Positions 1 to 6,705 are shown, numbered from the stretch's first letter. The stretch: 7,260 nucleotides of DNA from Synechococcus sp. GFB01 (GCF_001039265.1 NZ_LFEK01000008.1:26589-33848); one strand, 5' to 3'. Made by a program: numbers and translations. Notes: generated from the sequence alone by a model not told the origin.

Positions 1-471
1 GGGCAGCAGCACCGCCAGGTTGCAGGGGCGGGTGGCCGTGTCGAGCTGGGCGCGGATCAGCCGGTCCCAGGCCGTTTCCACCGCATCCAGCGAGCCGGGC
101 AGCACGAAGATCACCGTGCCATTGGCCACCCCGGCCAGGCAGCGGCTCTGGAGGCTGCTGGTGCCGATCGTCTCGAACGACAGCACACGGAACAGCTCGC
201 CGAAGCCTTCGATCGTCTTGTCGAGCAGAGGCGCCACGGCCTCGGGCGTGCCGTCGCGGCCGGTGAGACCGGTGCCGCCGCTGCTGATCACCACCTGCAC
301 GGCCGGGTCGGCGATCCAGCGGCTCAGCTCGGCCCGGATGCGGTAGCGATCGTCGGGCACGATCAACCGCTCCACGAGCTGATGGCCGGCGGCCTCCAGC
401 CGGGCCTGCAGGGCATCGCCGCTGCGGTCGTCGGCCCGGGTGCGGCTGTCCGACACCGTGAGCAACGCCAT
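1..471 (-). CDS. moaB: MoaB/Mog family molybdenum cofactor protein, 3' end cut by window edge
   Basis: MoaB/Mog proteins bind molybdopterin; in Mog-type enzymes they adenylylate it before MoeA inserts molybdate. The minus strand reads [19 protein letters not shown] and stays open for 157 codons to base 1, with no stop yet, so the C-terminus is missing. Family marks are the SGGTG loop at residues 64-68 followed by GRDGTPE, and the PGS motif at 125-127. The ATG at 471-469 is the first ATG. An in-frame GTG at 483-481 is possible, and a stop codon further upstream (near 537) limits other choices. No good Shine-Dalgarno sequence is visible. The gene is divergent from moaD, with about 65 bp between them. 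Unlike its neighbours it shows no frameshift in the visible part. The family is sure; whether it is functionally MoaB or Mog cannot be decided here. Confidence 0.92.
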   Translation of the reverse strand, partial: MALLTVSDSRTRADDRSGDALQARLEAAGHQLVERLIVPDDRYRIRAELSRWIADPAVQVVISSGGTGLTGRDGTPEAVAPLLDKTIEGFGELFRVLSFETIGTSSLQSRCLAGVANGTVIFVLPGSLDAVETAWDRLIRAQLDTATRPCNLAVLLP

Positions 472-536
472 CGTCAGCCCCACCGGTCCGCTGCTGTTGG
501 AGCCATTGTGGGGGGCATCGCCACCGCCACCGCGTC

Positions 537-784
537 ATGGGCGCCTCCCGGGAGCTTCGCGTGCTGCTGTTCGCCGCCCTGCGCGAGCGGGCCGGCTGGC
601 AGGAACGGCGGGTCACGGCGGCAGCGGTGTCACCCCGGCGACGATCTGGAGCCAGCTGCAGCTGGAGCCCCCCGATCCCTCCGCCACGATCCGGGTGGCG
701 ATCAACCAGCGGTTCGCCGCCTGGGACTCGCCGCTGGCCGGCGGCGACGAGCTGGCCTTCCTGCCGCCGATCAGCGGCGGCTGA
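537..784 (+). pseudogene. moaD: Molybdopterin synthase small subunit MoaD, frameshifted
   Basis: MoaD is the ubiquitin-like sulfur carrier of molybdopterin synthase; its C-terminal Gly-Gly is thiocarboxylated and donates sulfur to cPMP. The first part (from ATG 537: RELRVLLFAALRERAGWQER) is in one frame. The second part (TIWSQLQLEP, then VAINQRFA, then GDELAFLPPISGG ending in Gly-Gly and a TGA at 782-784) is in another. The switch needs one extra base near 618-640, most simply a third G at GCGGCAG around 620-621, which restores V-T-A-G-S-G-V-T. Repaired, the protein is 82 residues, the normal family length, with no internal stop. As sequenced the product would lose the Gly-Gly tail and be non-functional. 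moaE starts 13 bp later, so the two form one unit. No clear ribosome site precedes the start. Identity is sure; real decay versus sequence error is open. Confidence 0.9.
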
Positions 785-797
785 TCCACCAACGCCC

Positions 798-1258
798 ATG
801 TCCGCCCCGCTGCTCACAATCCAGCTGGAAGCCGAGCCGTTCGAGCCGCTGGAGGCTCTGGAGCGCTGGCACAACGAGGTGCACACCCACCTGGGCTGCC
901 TGCCCGCCGCCGAGAGCAGCTTCATGGGCCGCGTGCGGCCCCGCAGTGCCGAAGGCGGCCACTGGCCGCCCTGGAGCTGGAGCACTACCCCGGCATGACC
1001 GAGACCCAGCTGCAGCAGCTCGCCGCCTCGGCCGCCAGCCGCCCGGAGGTGGCCGCCGTGCTGGTGCGGCACCGGATCGGCCGGGTGCTGCCGGGCGATC
1101 CGATCGTGCTGGTGGCGGTGGCTGCCGACCGCCGCGGCCCAGCCCAGCGCTGCTGCCTGGAGCTGCTGGAGGCCCTCAAGCACCAGGCCCCGTTCTGGAA
1201 GCGGGAGTGGCTGGCCGATGGCAGCGGCCACTGGCTGAGCGGCAACACCCCGCTCTGA
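798..1258 (+). pseudogene. moaE: Molybdopterin synthase catalytic subunit MoaE, frameshifted
   Basis: MoaE is the catalytic subunit of molybdopterin synthase and converts cPMP to molybdopterin with sulfur from MoaD. The N-terminal part begins at ATG 798 (MSAPLLTIQLEAEPFEPLEA) and carries SFMGRVRP at about residues 41-48. Near 954-961 the frame is lost: PLAALELEHYPGMTETQL and the rest continue in the frame ending at TGA 1256-1258. One missing base explains this, most simply a C giving GGC CGG CCA. Repaired length is 153 residues, against about 150 for E. coli MoaE. The C-terminal part keeps HRIGRVLPGD (about 92-101) and KHQAPFWKRE (128-137), which holds the two conserved active-site lysines. 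It converges with moeA, with 28 bp between the two stop codons. The first reading frame of moaD happens to run into the first reading frame of moaE, giving a meaningless open frame 537-998. Confidence 0.92.
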
Positions 1259-1286
1259 TCGCTCCGGTGCGGCCGCCGCCGACCCC

Positions 1287-2531
1287 TCAGAAGATCGGCA
1301 GTCGCAGCAGCTGGGCCCAGAGCTCGATGCCGGCTTCCAGATCCCCCTGCTCCGCGGGGATCTCCAGCAGCAGGTCGGCGCCCTGCAGCGAACCGATGCG
1401 CGAGGAGGCCTGGGAGCCGCTGACCCGGGCCAGCAGGGCGCCATCGGGGGCCACCAGCAGCTGGGCCCGGGCCAGTTCCGGCCGGCCGCGCCGCGGCGCA
1501 TCGGGGCCTCCAGCCGCACCTTCAGACGCGGCAGCAGCTGAATCTCCGCCCCCTCCAGCCGCTGCAGGGCCGGCCACAGCAGCTGCAGCGCCGTGATCGC
1601 CGCCGCCACCGGGTTGCCCGGCAGACCGAAGAACGGCACCCCCGCCACCTGGCCCCAGGCGAAAGGCCGACCCGGCTTCAGAAACAGCTTCCAGAAGCGC
1701 ACCTCGCCCAGCTCCGCCACGAGGGAGCGGATCCAGTCGGTGTCGCCGGCCGACACGCCGCCGGTGCTCAGCACCACATCGCAGCCCGCCGCCAGCCCCA
1801 CGAGCGCCTCCCGCAGAGGCTCCGGCTGATCAGCCACCAGCCGCTGCTCGGCAACGGCAAAGCCCAGGCGCTGCAACAGGGCCGCAAGCAGGCTGGAATT
1901 GCTCTCCCAGATCTGCCCCTCGCCCCGCTCCACGCCAGGGGGCAGCAGTTCATCACCGCTGATCAGCAGGCCGATCCGCGGCCGGCCGGCCATCTCCAGC
2001 CGCTCCACACCGCAACTGGCCAGAAGCCCCAGATCCGCCACCCCCAGCCGCTGGCCCGCCGGCACGAGGAGCTGGCCTGCAGCCGCCTCCTCCGCGGCGC
2101 CGCGGATCCAGACATTGGCACCGCAGGGCCGCAGCAGCTCCACCGTCGCACCGGTTGGGCTCTGTCGGCATTGCACCAGTTCCTGGGGCAACACCCGACC
2201 ACTGCCTGCGGGCACCACGCGCCGGTGAGGATGCGCACGGCTTCGCCGGGCGCCAGGGATCCCTGAAACGGTGCACCGGCAGCCGAGCGGCCCACCAGCC
2301 GCCAGGTGCTGCCCAGCTGGGGCAGATCGAATCCGGCAATGGCGTAGCATCCATGATCGAAGCCTGAAAGCCGGGCACAGCCGCCCGGGCATGAACCGGG
2401 GCTGCCGTGGTGCGGCCCAGACAGGCGGCCAACGGCAACCACTCGCGGCGAGCCAGCGGCTGCAGCTGGGCCAGGATCCGCTCACGGGCCACAGTCAGCG
2501 GCAGGCCTTCACGGCCAAAGGGCTCAGCCAT
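1287..2531 (-). pseudogene. moeA: Molybdopterin molybdenumtransferase MoeA, three frameshifts
   Basis: MoeA inserts molybdate into adenylylated molybdopterin, the last step of the basic cofactor pathway. Reading from ATG 2531: [20 protein letters not shown], then VPGFQASIMD, where GGC has become GC at 2347-2348 and breaks the canonical MDGYAI. The next frame gives YAIAGFDLPQLG to ILTGA, broken at about 2217-2218 where GCGGTG reads GCGTG. The third stretch holds GDELLPPG, STGGVSAGDTDW (the TGGVSxGxxD motif), KPGRPFAWG and GLPGNPVAAAI, and breaks at about 1487-1490. The C-terminal domain then runs from GRPELARAQLL to PIF and TGA 1289-1287. Adding three bases gives 415 residues, normal for MoeA, with no internal stops. 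The start overlaps the end of moaC by 8 bp, suggesting coupled translation. A GGAGG at 2565-2561 lies 8 nt before an in-frame GTG (2552), an alternative start seven codons longer. Confidence 0.93.
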
Positions 2532-3051
2532 CGACGCCATCACCGCCTTCACCGCCATCACCTCCGCGTTGCCAGTCACCGCTGCGCCCGCCGCGCTTGG
2601 CGATCAGCCGCACCGGCCCGATCGTCATGGCTCGATCAGCACTCTTGAGCATGTCGTACAGGGTGAGAAGACCCACCTGCACGGCCGTGAGCGCCTCCAT
2701 CTCCACGCCCGTGGGCCCGGTTGTGCGCACGCGGGCCTCACAGCGCAGACCCACCGACCCGCCATCGGGAAGCACCGTTTCGCTGATCGCCACCTCCAGC
2801 CCAGTGAGCGGCAGCGGATGGCAAAGCGGAATCAGCTCGGCGGTGCGCTTGGCGGCCTGGATCGCCGCCACCCGCGCCACCGCCAGCACATCGCCCTTGC
2901 CGGCACGCCCCTCGCGCACCAGGGCCAGGGCCTCAGGGGCCAGGGCGAGAAAGCCCTCGGCCACCGCCTCCCGCGCCGTGGCGGGCTTGCCGGCCACATC
3001 CACCATGTGCACCTCGCCGTGCGGGTTGAGGTGGCTGAGGCCTGGCTCCAT
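2524..3051 (-). CDS. moaC: Cyclic pyranopterin monophosphate synthase MoaC
   Basis: MoaC converts the MoaA product (3',8-cyclo-GTP) into cyclic pyranopterin monophosphate in the cytoplasm. The 175-residue protein is intact: [15 protein letters not shown] at 5-19, [20 protein letters not shown] at 51-70 with the conserved Lys52, [10 protein letters not shown] at 73-82 with His78, [11 protein letters not shown] at 114-124 with the two conserved glutamates, and [12 protein letters not shown] at 131-142 with the conserved Asp133 and Lys136. All catalytic residues known from E. coli MoaC are present. The body ends at KRGGRSGDW (152-160), where most MoaC proteins finish soon after. Here a Gly/Asp-rich tail encoded by a 9-bp tandem repeat adds about a dozen residues and overlaps the moeA start. 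The ATG at 3051 is the only sensible start; the G-run just before it is too close for a normal ribosome site. It is divergent from the exported repeat protein by 41 bp. Confidence 0.96.
   Translation of the reverse strand: MEPGLSHLNPHGEVHMVDVAGKPATAREAVAEGFLALAPEALALVREGRAGKGDVLAVARVAAIQAAKRTAELIPLCHPLPLTGLEVAISETVLPDGGSVGLRCEARVRTTGPTGVEMEALTAVQVGLLTLYDMLKSADRAMTIGPVRLIAKRGGRSGDWQRGGDGGEGGDGVDG
2527..2562. repeat. 9-bp tandem repeat, four copies, at the moaC/moeA overlap
   Basis: Plus-strand units are GCCATCGAC, GCCATCACC, GCCTTCACC and GCCATCACC. Read on the minus strand in the moaC frame they encode [12 protein letters not shown], the last 12 residues of MoaC. In the moeA frame the same bases give a series of in-frame ATG and GTG codons, the last of which (2531) is the likely moeA start. 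Gain or loss of a unit would keep both frames. Confidence 0.8.
2561..2565 (-). promoter_or_regulatory. Candidate ribosome binding site for an upstream moeA start
   Basis: GGAGG on the minus strand, inside the 3' end of moaC. It lies 8 nt before an in-frame GTG (2552-2550) and 2 nt before an ATG (2558-2556), both in the moeA frame. The spacing favours the GTG, which would add seven residues (VKAVMAS) before the MAEPFGREG start. Conserved family sequence begins only after MAEP, so the start stays undecided. Confidence 0.35.
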
Positions 3052-3092
3052 CCCCCTAGGTTGCGAGAACGCTCCCCTGCATTCAAGCCGCG

Positions 3093-3545
3093 ATGAAGGC
3101 CCGCACCCTGTTCGTGCTGCTGTCGATCAGCCTGGCCGGCACCCCTTGGCTGCCGGCCCCCGCCACGGCGGGCCCGGCGATGCGACGCCTTCAGGAACGC
3201 AAGGCCTGCAAGGAGCTGGCCAGCAAGCTGGAGGGGGTGAGCGGCAATCCACAGCAGGCCCAGGAGGTGTACCAGCAGGGAGTGCTGAAGCTGATCGAGC
3301 AGTTCGGCGAGAACCCCTGCGGCGACATCCCGGCACCCACGGCCTCCACCACCCCGGCCACTGCCCCAGCCACGACAACGGCGCCCGCCAACCCGGAGCA
3401 GGCCCAGGCCTGCCAGCAGTTCGCCGCCAAGCTGCAGGCGGCCCAGGGCAACCCCGCCCAGGCCCAGCAGATCTACGCCACCGGCAGCCAGAAACTCAGC
3501 AGCCTCTACGGCCCCAACGCCTGCCCCAACGTGCCCAAGCCCTGA
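3093..3545 (+). CDS. Exported protein with two copies of a two-cysteine repeat, function unknown
   Basis: Not a family I recognise. The 150-residue product starts with a typical signal peptide ([10 protein letters not shown], hydrophobic to about residue 20, then PAPATAG, with likely cleavage after Ala26), so it should be periplasmic or secreted. The mature part holds two copies of a 45-residue unit: residues 38-82 (begins [11 protein letters not shown]) and 106-150 (begins [11 protein letters not shown]). By eye about 20 of 45 positions are identical, including a shared GNPxQAQ stretch. Each unit has two cysteines exactly 37 residues apart (39/76 and 107/144), suggesting one disulfide per unit; the pairing is inference. 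A Thr/Ala/Pro-rich linker (83-105) joins them. The start has no clear ribosome site. The MFS gene follows 24 bp later on the same strand, so co-transcription is plausible. moaC is divergent, 41 bp upstream. Confidence 0.82.
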   Translation: MKARTLFVLLSISLAGTPWLPAPATAGPAMRRLQERKACKELASKLEGVSGNPQQAQEVYQQGVLKLIEQFGENPCGDIPAPTASTTPATAPATTTAPANPEQAQACQQFAAKLQAAQGNPAQAQQIYATGSQKLSSLYGPNACPNVPKP

Positions 3546-3569
3546 GCCGCCAACTCCGGAGAACCCACT

Positions 3570-4859
3570 GTGCGGCTGCAGCGCCCCTCCGTTTATCTGT
3601 GCGCCTTCCTGACCCTGCTCAACGACCGGCTGGGGGAATCGCTGATCTTCCCCCTGCTGCCCTTCCTGCTGGCCAACTTCACCAGCGACGGCCGCGTGCT
3701 CGGCCTGCTCACGGGCAGCTACGCGATCGCCCAGTTCGCCTTCACGCCGCTGATCGGCGCCCTCAGTGACCGGTTCGGCCGCAGGCCGGTGATCGCCGTG
3801 TGCGTGAGCGGTTCGGTGCTGGGGCTGGGGCTGTTCTCGATCACGGTGGCGATCGACTGGCAGGCGGTTCCCTGGGCCGCCGGCACCTCCCTGCCGCTGG
3901 CGCTGCTGTTCGCCGCCCGGCTGATCGATGGGGTGAGTGGCGGCACGGCAGCCACCGCCGCTGCGGTGCTGGCCGACATCTCCCCGCCGGAGCGGCGCGC
4001 CAGGGCCTTCGGCCTGATCGGCGTGGCCTTCGGACTGGGCTTCATCATCGGACCGGCCCTGGGAGGCCTGCTGGGTCGCATCGATGTGAATCTGCCCCTG
4101 CTGGTGGGTGTGTCGATCGCCGCCCTCAACCTGGTGCTGGTGCTCACGCTGCTGCCGGAAACCCACCCGATCCAGGCCCGCATCCCGCTGCCGCGCAAGC
4201 GCGACCTGCAGCCCTTCAGCCAGCTGTCGCGGGTGTTCCGCAATCCGCAGGTGCGGCGGCTCTGCGCCGCCTTCTTCCTCTTCTTCCTCGCCTTCAGCGG
4301 CTTCACCGCCGTGCTGGTGCTCTATTTCAAGCAGGCCTTCGGCTGGGGCCCTGGGCTGGCCGGCGCCGCCTTCCTGGTGGTGGGGGTGGTGGCCACGGTG
4401 GTGCAGGGCGGCCTGATCGGCCCTCTGGTGGCGCGCTTCGGCGAGTGGCGGCTCAGCCTGGCCGGGCTCGGCTTCGTGATCGCCGGCTGCCTGATGGTCG
4501 CCCTGGCCGACCGCGGCAATGCCACCACGGTGGTGTTCGCGGCCCTGGCCGTGCTGGCCCTTGGCACAGGCCTGGTCACCCCCTGCCTGCGGGCGCTGGT
4601 CTCGCGTCGCCTCGACGACGCCGGTCAGGGCGCGGCCCTGGGAAGTCTGCAGGGCCTGCAGAGCCTGGGTGGCTTCATCGGGCCGCCGCTGGCCGGACTG
4701 GCCTACGAAACCGTGGGGCGCCAGAGCCCCTTCTGGCTCGGCACCCTCCTGCTGCTCGGGGTGATCCAGCTGGTGGCCGGCGGCATGAATCGGCAGCCCG
4801 CGGGACCACCGGCAACGGCAGCACAAAGAACGGCATCAAAGGACACCAATCCAGGCTGA
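3570..4859 (+). CDS. MFS transporter, TetA/DHA1-like drug:H+ antiporter family
   Basis: Inner-membrane major facilitator of 429 residues with about twelve hydrophobic helices, the usual length for the family. Signature motif A of the loop between helices 2 and 3 is GALSDRFGRRPV at 63-74. Motif C, typical of antiporters (exporters), is GFIIGPALGG at 157-166, preceded by ISPPERRARAFG, a stretch seen in TetA-like proteins. The second half carries the related GAALGSLQGLQSLGGFIGPP at 354-373. A basic loop at about 203-230 separates the two halves. The start is GTG at 3570, supported by GGAG at 3558-3561 with an 8-nt spacer. The C-terminal tail after residue 407 is polar and probably cytoplasmic. 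The substrate cannot be read from sequence; an efflux role is inference from motif C. It may be co-transcribed with the preceding exported repeat protein. Confidence 0.93.
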   Translation: MRLQRPSVYLCAFLTLLNDRLGESLIFPLLPFLLANFTSDGRVLGLLTGSYAIAQFAFTPLIGALSDRFGRRPVIAVCVSGSVLGLGLFSITVAIDWQAVPWAAGTSLPLALLFAARLIDGVSGGTAATAAAVLADISPPERRARAFGLIGVAFGLGFIIGPALGGLLGRIDVNLPLLVGVSIAALNLVLVLTLLPETHPIQARIPLPRKRDLQPFSQLSRVFRNPQVRRLCAAFFLFFLAFSGFTAVLVLYFKQAFGWGPGLAGAAFLVVGVVATVVQGGLIGPLVARFGEWRLSLAGLGFVIAGCLMVALADRGNATTVVFAALAVLALGTGLVTPCLRALVSRRLDDAGQGAALGSLQGLQSLGGFIGPPLAGLAYETVGRQSPFWLGTLLLLGVIQLVAGGMNRQPAGPPATAAQRTASKDTNPG

Positions 4860-4904
4860 CGTTGAGCGCAGCAGCACTAAAGAAAGTTTTCCATTTCCAG
4901 CCGG

Positions 4905-4920
4905 TGCATCCCCGGATGCA
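4905..4920. promoter_or_regulatory. Perfect 7+7 bp dyad, candidate operator before the sigma gene
   Basis: TGCATCC at 4905-4911 and its exact reverse complement GGATGCA at 4914-4920 are separated by CC. Two bases cannot form an RNA loop without opening inner pairs, and no T-run follows, so a binding site for a dimeric regulator is more likely than a terminator. It sits immediately upstream of the candidate -10 element, where a bound protein would touch the -35 to -15 region. Confidence 0.4.
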
Positions 4921-4921
4921 G

Positions 4922-4930
4922 TGCTACATT
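4922..4930 (+). promoter_or_regulatory. Candidate extended -10 promoter element for the sigma factor gene
   Basis: TGCTACATT matches the extended -10 pattern TGnTAnnnT, with the hexamer TACATT agreeing with TATAAT at four of six positions. No -35 hexamer is found at 16-18 bp upstream; the dyad at 4905-4920 occupies that place. It would give a short leader of about 20-25 nt before the GTG at 4960. The 100 bp before the gene are richer in A/T than the coding sequence around them. Confidence 0.3.
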
Positions 4931-4947
4931 CCGGCCAAATTCAATTC

Positions 4948-4952
4948 GGAGG
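4948..4952 (+). promoter_or_regulatory. Ribosome binding site that sets the sigma factor start
   Basis: GGAGG lies 7 nt before GTG 4960-4962. This is the best ribosome site in the region and the reason to prefer 4960 over the upstream in-frame GTG at 4921, which has no such site and overlaps the candidate -10 element. Confidence 0.7.
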
Positions 4953-4959
4953 CCTGGGT

Positions 4960-6021
4960 GTGGGGACGCCTAAGCAATCCGCTTCGGGTCGGTCTGACAA
5001 GACTGCCCTGAGGCCATCAAGCATTTTACAGCAGGCCTCGCAGACTGCTGAAGCACCAACCGCACCGACCACTGCGGTTGCCAGCCGTGCCGCCGCAGCG
5101 GCAAGAACGCCAGGATCCCAGGGGCGCCAGGGTGGGCGGCTCGGCGCCGACTCGATCGGCTGGTATCTCAGCAGCATCGGCCGGGTGCCGCTGCTCACCC
5201 CCGCCGAGGAGATCGAGCTGGCCCATCATGTGCAGGCCGGTAAGCGTTTGCTGGAGCGGCCCGCCGGCGAGCTCACCCCGCAGCAGAAGCGCCAGATCCG
5301 CATGGGCCAGCGGGCCCGCGACCGGATGATGGCGGCCAATCTGCGGCTGGTGGTGAGCGTGGCCAAGAAGTATCAGAACCAGGGGCTCGAACTGCTGGAT
5401 CTGGTTCAGGAGGGCGCGATCGGCCTGGAGCGCGCCGTCGACAAATTCGATCCCGCCATGGGCTACAAGTTTTCCACCTACGCCTACTGGTGGATCCGCC
5501 AAGGAATGACCCGGGCGATCGACAACAGCGCCCGCACGATCCGACTGCCGATTCACATCAGCGAGAAGCTCTCGAAGATGCGGCGGATCAGCCGGGAGCT
5601 CTCCCACCGCCTCGGCCGCCAGCCCAACCGGCTGGAACTGGCTCACGCCATGGACATGAAGCCCGAGGAACTGGAGGAGCTGATGGCCCAGAGCGCTCCG
5701 TGCGCCTCCCTCGATGCCCATGCCCGTGGCGACGAGGACCGCAGCACCCTGGGCGAGTTGATCGCCGATCCCGCCAGCGGTGAGCACTTCGACTCGATGG
5801 ATCGCCATCTCCAGAAGGAGCATCTCGGGGCCTGGCTCTCTCAGCTCAACGAGCGCGAACAGAAGATCCTGCGGCTGCGCTTCGGGCTGGAAGGCAGCGA
5901 ACCCCTCACCTTGGCCGAGATCGGCCGGCTGATCAACGTGTCGCGCGAGCGGGTGCGACAGCTCGAAGCCAAGGCGATCATGAAGCTGCGGCTGATGAGC
6001 AATCTGCAGCAGGCGGCCTGA
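4960..6021 (+). CDS. Group 2 (type II alternative) RNA polymerase sigma-70 factor
   Basis: Non-essential RpoD-like sigma factor, which directs RNA polymerase to promoters close to those of the housekeeping sigma. From GTG 4960 the protein has 353 residues. An Ala/Thr/Gln-rich, poorly conserved N-terminus (1-62) replaces the long region 1.1 of primary sigmas. Region 1.2 begins DSIGWYLSSIGRVPLLTPAEE (64 onward). Region 2 (about 119-197) has NLRLVVSVAKKYQNQGLELL, the FSTYAYWWIRQGMTRAI motif that melts and reads the -10 element, then TIRLP. Region 3 starts with HISEKLSKMRRISREL. Region 4 (about 293-345) ends in the helix-turn-helix LTLAEIGRLINVSRERVRQLEAKA, which reads the -35 element. Similar factors are multiple in each cyanobacterial genome, so an exact Sig letter is not given. 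The kinase gene follows 7 bp later. Control probably acts through the upstream dyad. Confidence 0.95.
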   Translation: MGTPKQSASGRSDKTALRPSSILQQASQTAEAPTAPTTAVASRAAAAARTPGSQGRQGGRLGADSIGWYLSSIGRVPLLTPAEEIELAHHVQAGKRLLERPAGELTPQQKRQIRMGQRARDRMMAANLRLVVSVAKKYQNQGLELLDLVQEGAIGLERAVDKFDPAMGYKFSTYAYWWIRQGMTRAIDNSARTIRLPIHISEKLSKMRRISRELSHRLGRQPNRLELAHAMDMKPEELEELMAQSAPCASLDAHARGDEDRSTLGELIADPASGEHFDSMDRHLQKEHLGAWLSQLNEREQKILRLRFGLEGSEPLTLAEIGRLINVSRERVRQLEAKAIMKLRLMSNLQQAA

Positions 6022-6028
6022 GCAGCGG

Positions 6029-6700
6029 GTGCCGTTCTGGGCCCCACAACTGATCGGCATGGCGGCCGTGGCCGGCTGGCTGACCCTGCTGGCCGCCGCC
6101 GCCATGGCGGTGCGACGCCGCTGGAACGGACAGCGGGAATGGAGCCGCAAGCTCGCCCACATCGGTACCGGTGCCGTGATACCGATCGCCTGGGTGTGTG
6201 GCATCGACCGCCGCCTGGCCATCCCGGCGGCTGGGTTGATCACCCTGCTGACGGCCTTCAACCACCGCTGGCGGGTGATCCCGGCCATCGAGGATGTGGG
6301 CCGGCACAGCTACGGCACGATCGCCTACGGGGCCTCGATCACCTGCCTGCTGCTGCTCTACTGGCCGGCGGAGCCTGCCAGCGTGACCGCTGGGGTGCTG
6401 GTCATGGCGCTGGGCGATGGGCTCGCCGGCCTGCTCGGTCCGCTGGTGCCCTCGCCGAGCTGGACGATCTGGGGCCAGCGCAAATCCCTCGTGGGCACAG
6501 CCGCCATGGCAGGCGGCAGCGTGGCGATGCTGCTGCTGGTGCAGCGCCTGGCAGCGGCGACGGGGCAGAGCCACCCCGGGACCCTGGGACTGCTGGCGAT
6601 CGCGGCGGTGGCCGTGCTGCTCGAGCAGGCCGCCGTGGCCGGCTTCGACAATTTCAGCGTGCCGGTCGTGAGCGGCTGGCTGTGGCACCAGTTGAGCTGA
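6029..6700 (+). CDS. Phytol kinase / dolichol kinase family membrane protein
   Basis: Integral membrane kinase of the CTP-dependent polyprenol kinase family. Plant VTE5 and cyanobacterial relatives phosphorylate phytol released from chlorophyll, feeding tocopherol and phylloquinone synthesis. The 223-residue product has about six hydrophobic segments and the family motifs: REWSRKLAHIGTG at 36-48, RHSYGTIAYG at 92-101, ALGDGLAGLLG at 127-137, GQRKSLVGTAAM at 149-160 and EQAAVAGFDNFSVPV at 199-213. The call uses GTG 6029, which gives PFWAPQLIG before the first helix. An ATG at 6059 inside LIGMAAV is the alternative and would shorten it by ten residues. No strong ribosome site is visible, so translation may be coupled to the sigma gene, whose stop lies 7 bp upstream. 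The alcohol substrate (phytol, farnesol or another polyprenol) is not fixed by sequence; phytol is inferred from the host type. Confidence 0.87.
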   Translation: MPFWAPQLIGMAAVAGWLTLLAAAAMAVRRRWNGQREWSRKLAHIGTGAVIPIAWVCGIDRRLAIPAAGLITLLTAFNHRWRVIPAIEDVGRHSYGTIAYGASITCLLLLYWPAEPASVTAGVLVMALGDGLAGLLGPLVPSPSWTIWGQRKSLVGTAAMAGGSVAMLLLVQRLAAATGQSHPGTLGLLAIAAVAVLLEQAAVAGFDNFSVPVVSGWLWHQLS

Positions 6701-6705
6701 TGCCG

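Noticed and set aside
472..536. Shared promoter or stem (CCCCAC 478-483 with GTGGGG 508-513) between moaB and moaD
   Set aside because: Six-base arms with a 24-nt gap are expected by chance in this composition, and no -10 or NtcA-type site (GTA-N8-TAC) is seen.
1259..1286. Terminator between convergent moaE and moeA
   Set aside because: The 28-bp gap is only GC-rich sequence with poor self-pairing and no T-run.
382..1596. Plus-strand open frame of 404 codons
   Set aside because: Ala/Pro/Arg/Gly-rich shadow crossing moaB, moaD, moaE and the antisense of moeA; the real proteins are recognisable in other frames.
537..2531. Programmed frameshifting as explanation for moaD, moaE and moeA
   Set aside because: Five sites without a common slippery sequence or downstream structure, one in an invariant motif, in genes not known for recoding; base loss or sequence error is simpler.
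2597..3769. Plus-strand open frame of 390 codons
   Set aside because: Runs antisense to moaC and then out of frame through two real genes; composition is shadow-like.
2832..4826. Minus-strand open frame of 664 codons, the longest in the window
   Set aside because: Antisense shadow of the exported repeat protein and the MFS gene, rich in His/Gln/Gly/Glu; high GC content removes stop codons. The MFS motifs on the plus strand are unambiguous.
4917..4959. ATG at 4917 and GTG at 4921 as sigma gene starts
   Set aside because: The ATG is out of frame with the sigma gene. The GTG is in frame but overlaps the candidate -10 element and has no ribosome site, while GTG 4960 has GGAGG at 7 nt.
5026..6288. 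Minus-strand open frame of 420 codons
   Set aside because: Antisense to the sigma factor and kinase genes, whose conserved motifs are clear on the plus strand.
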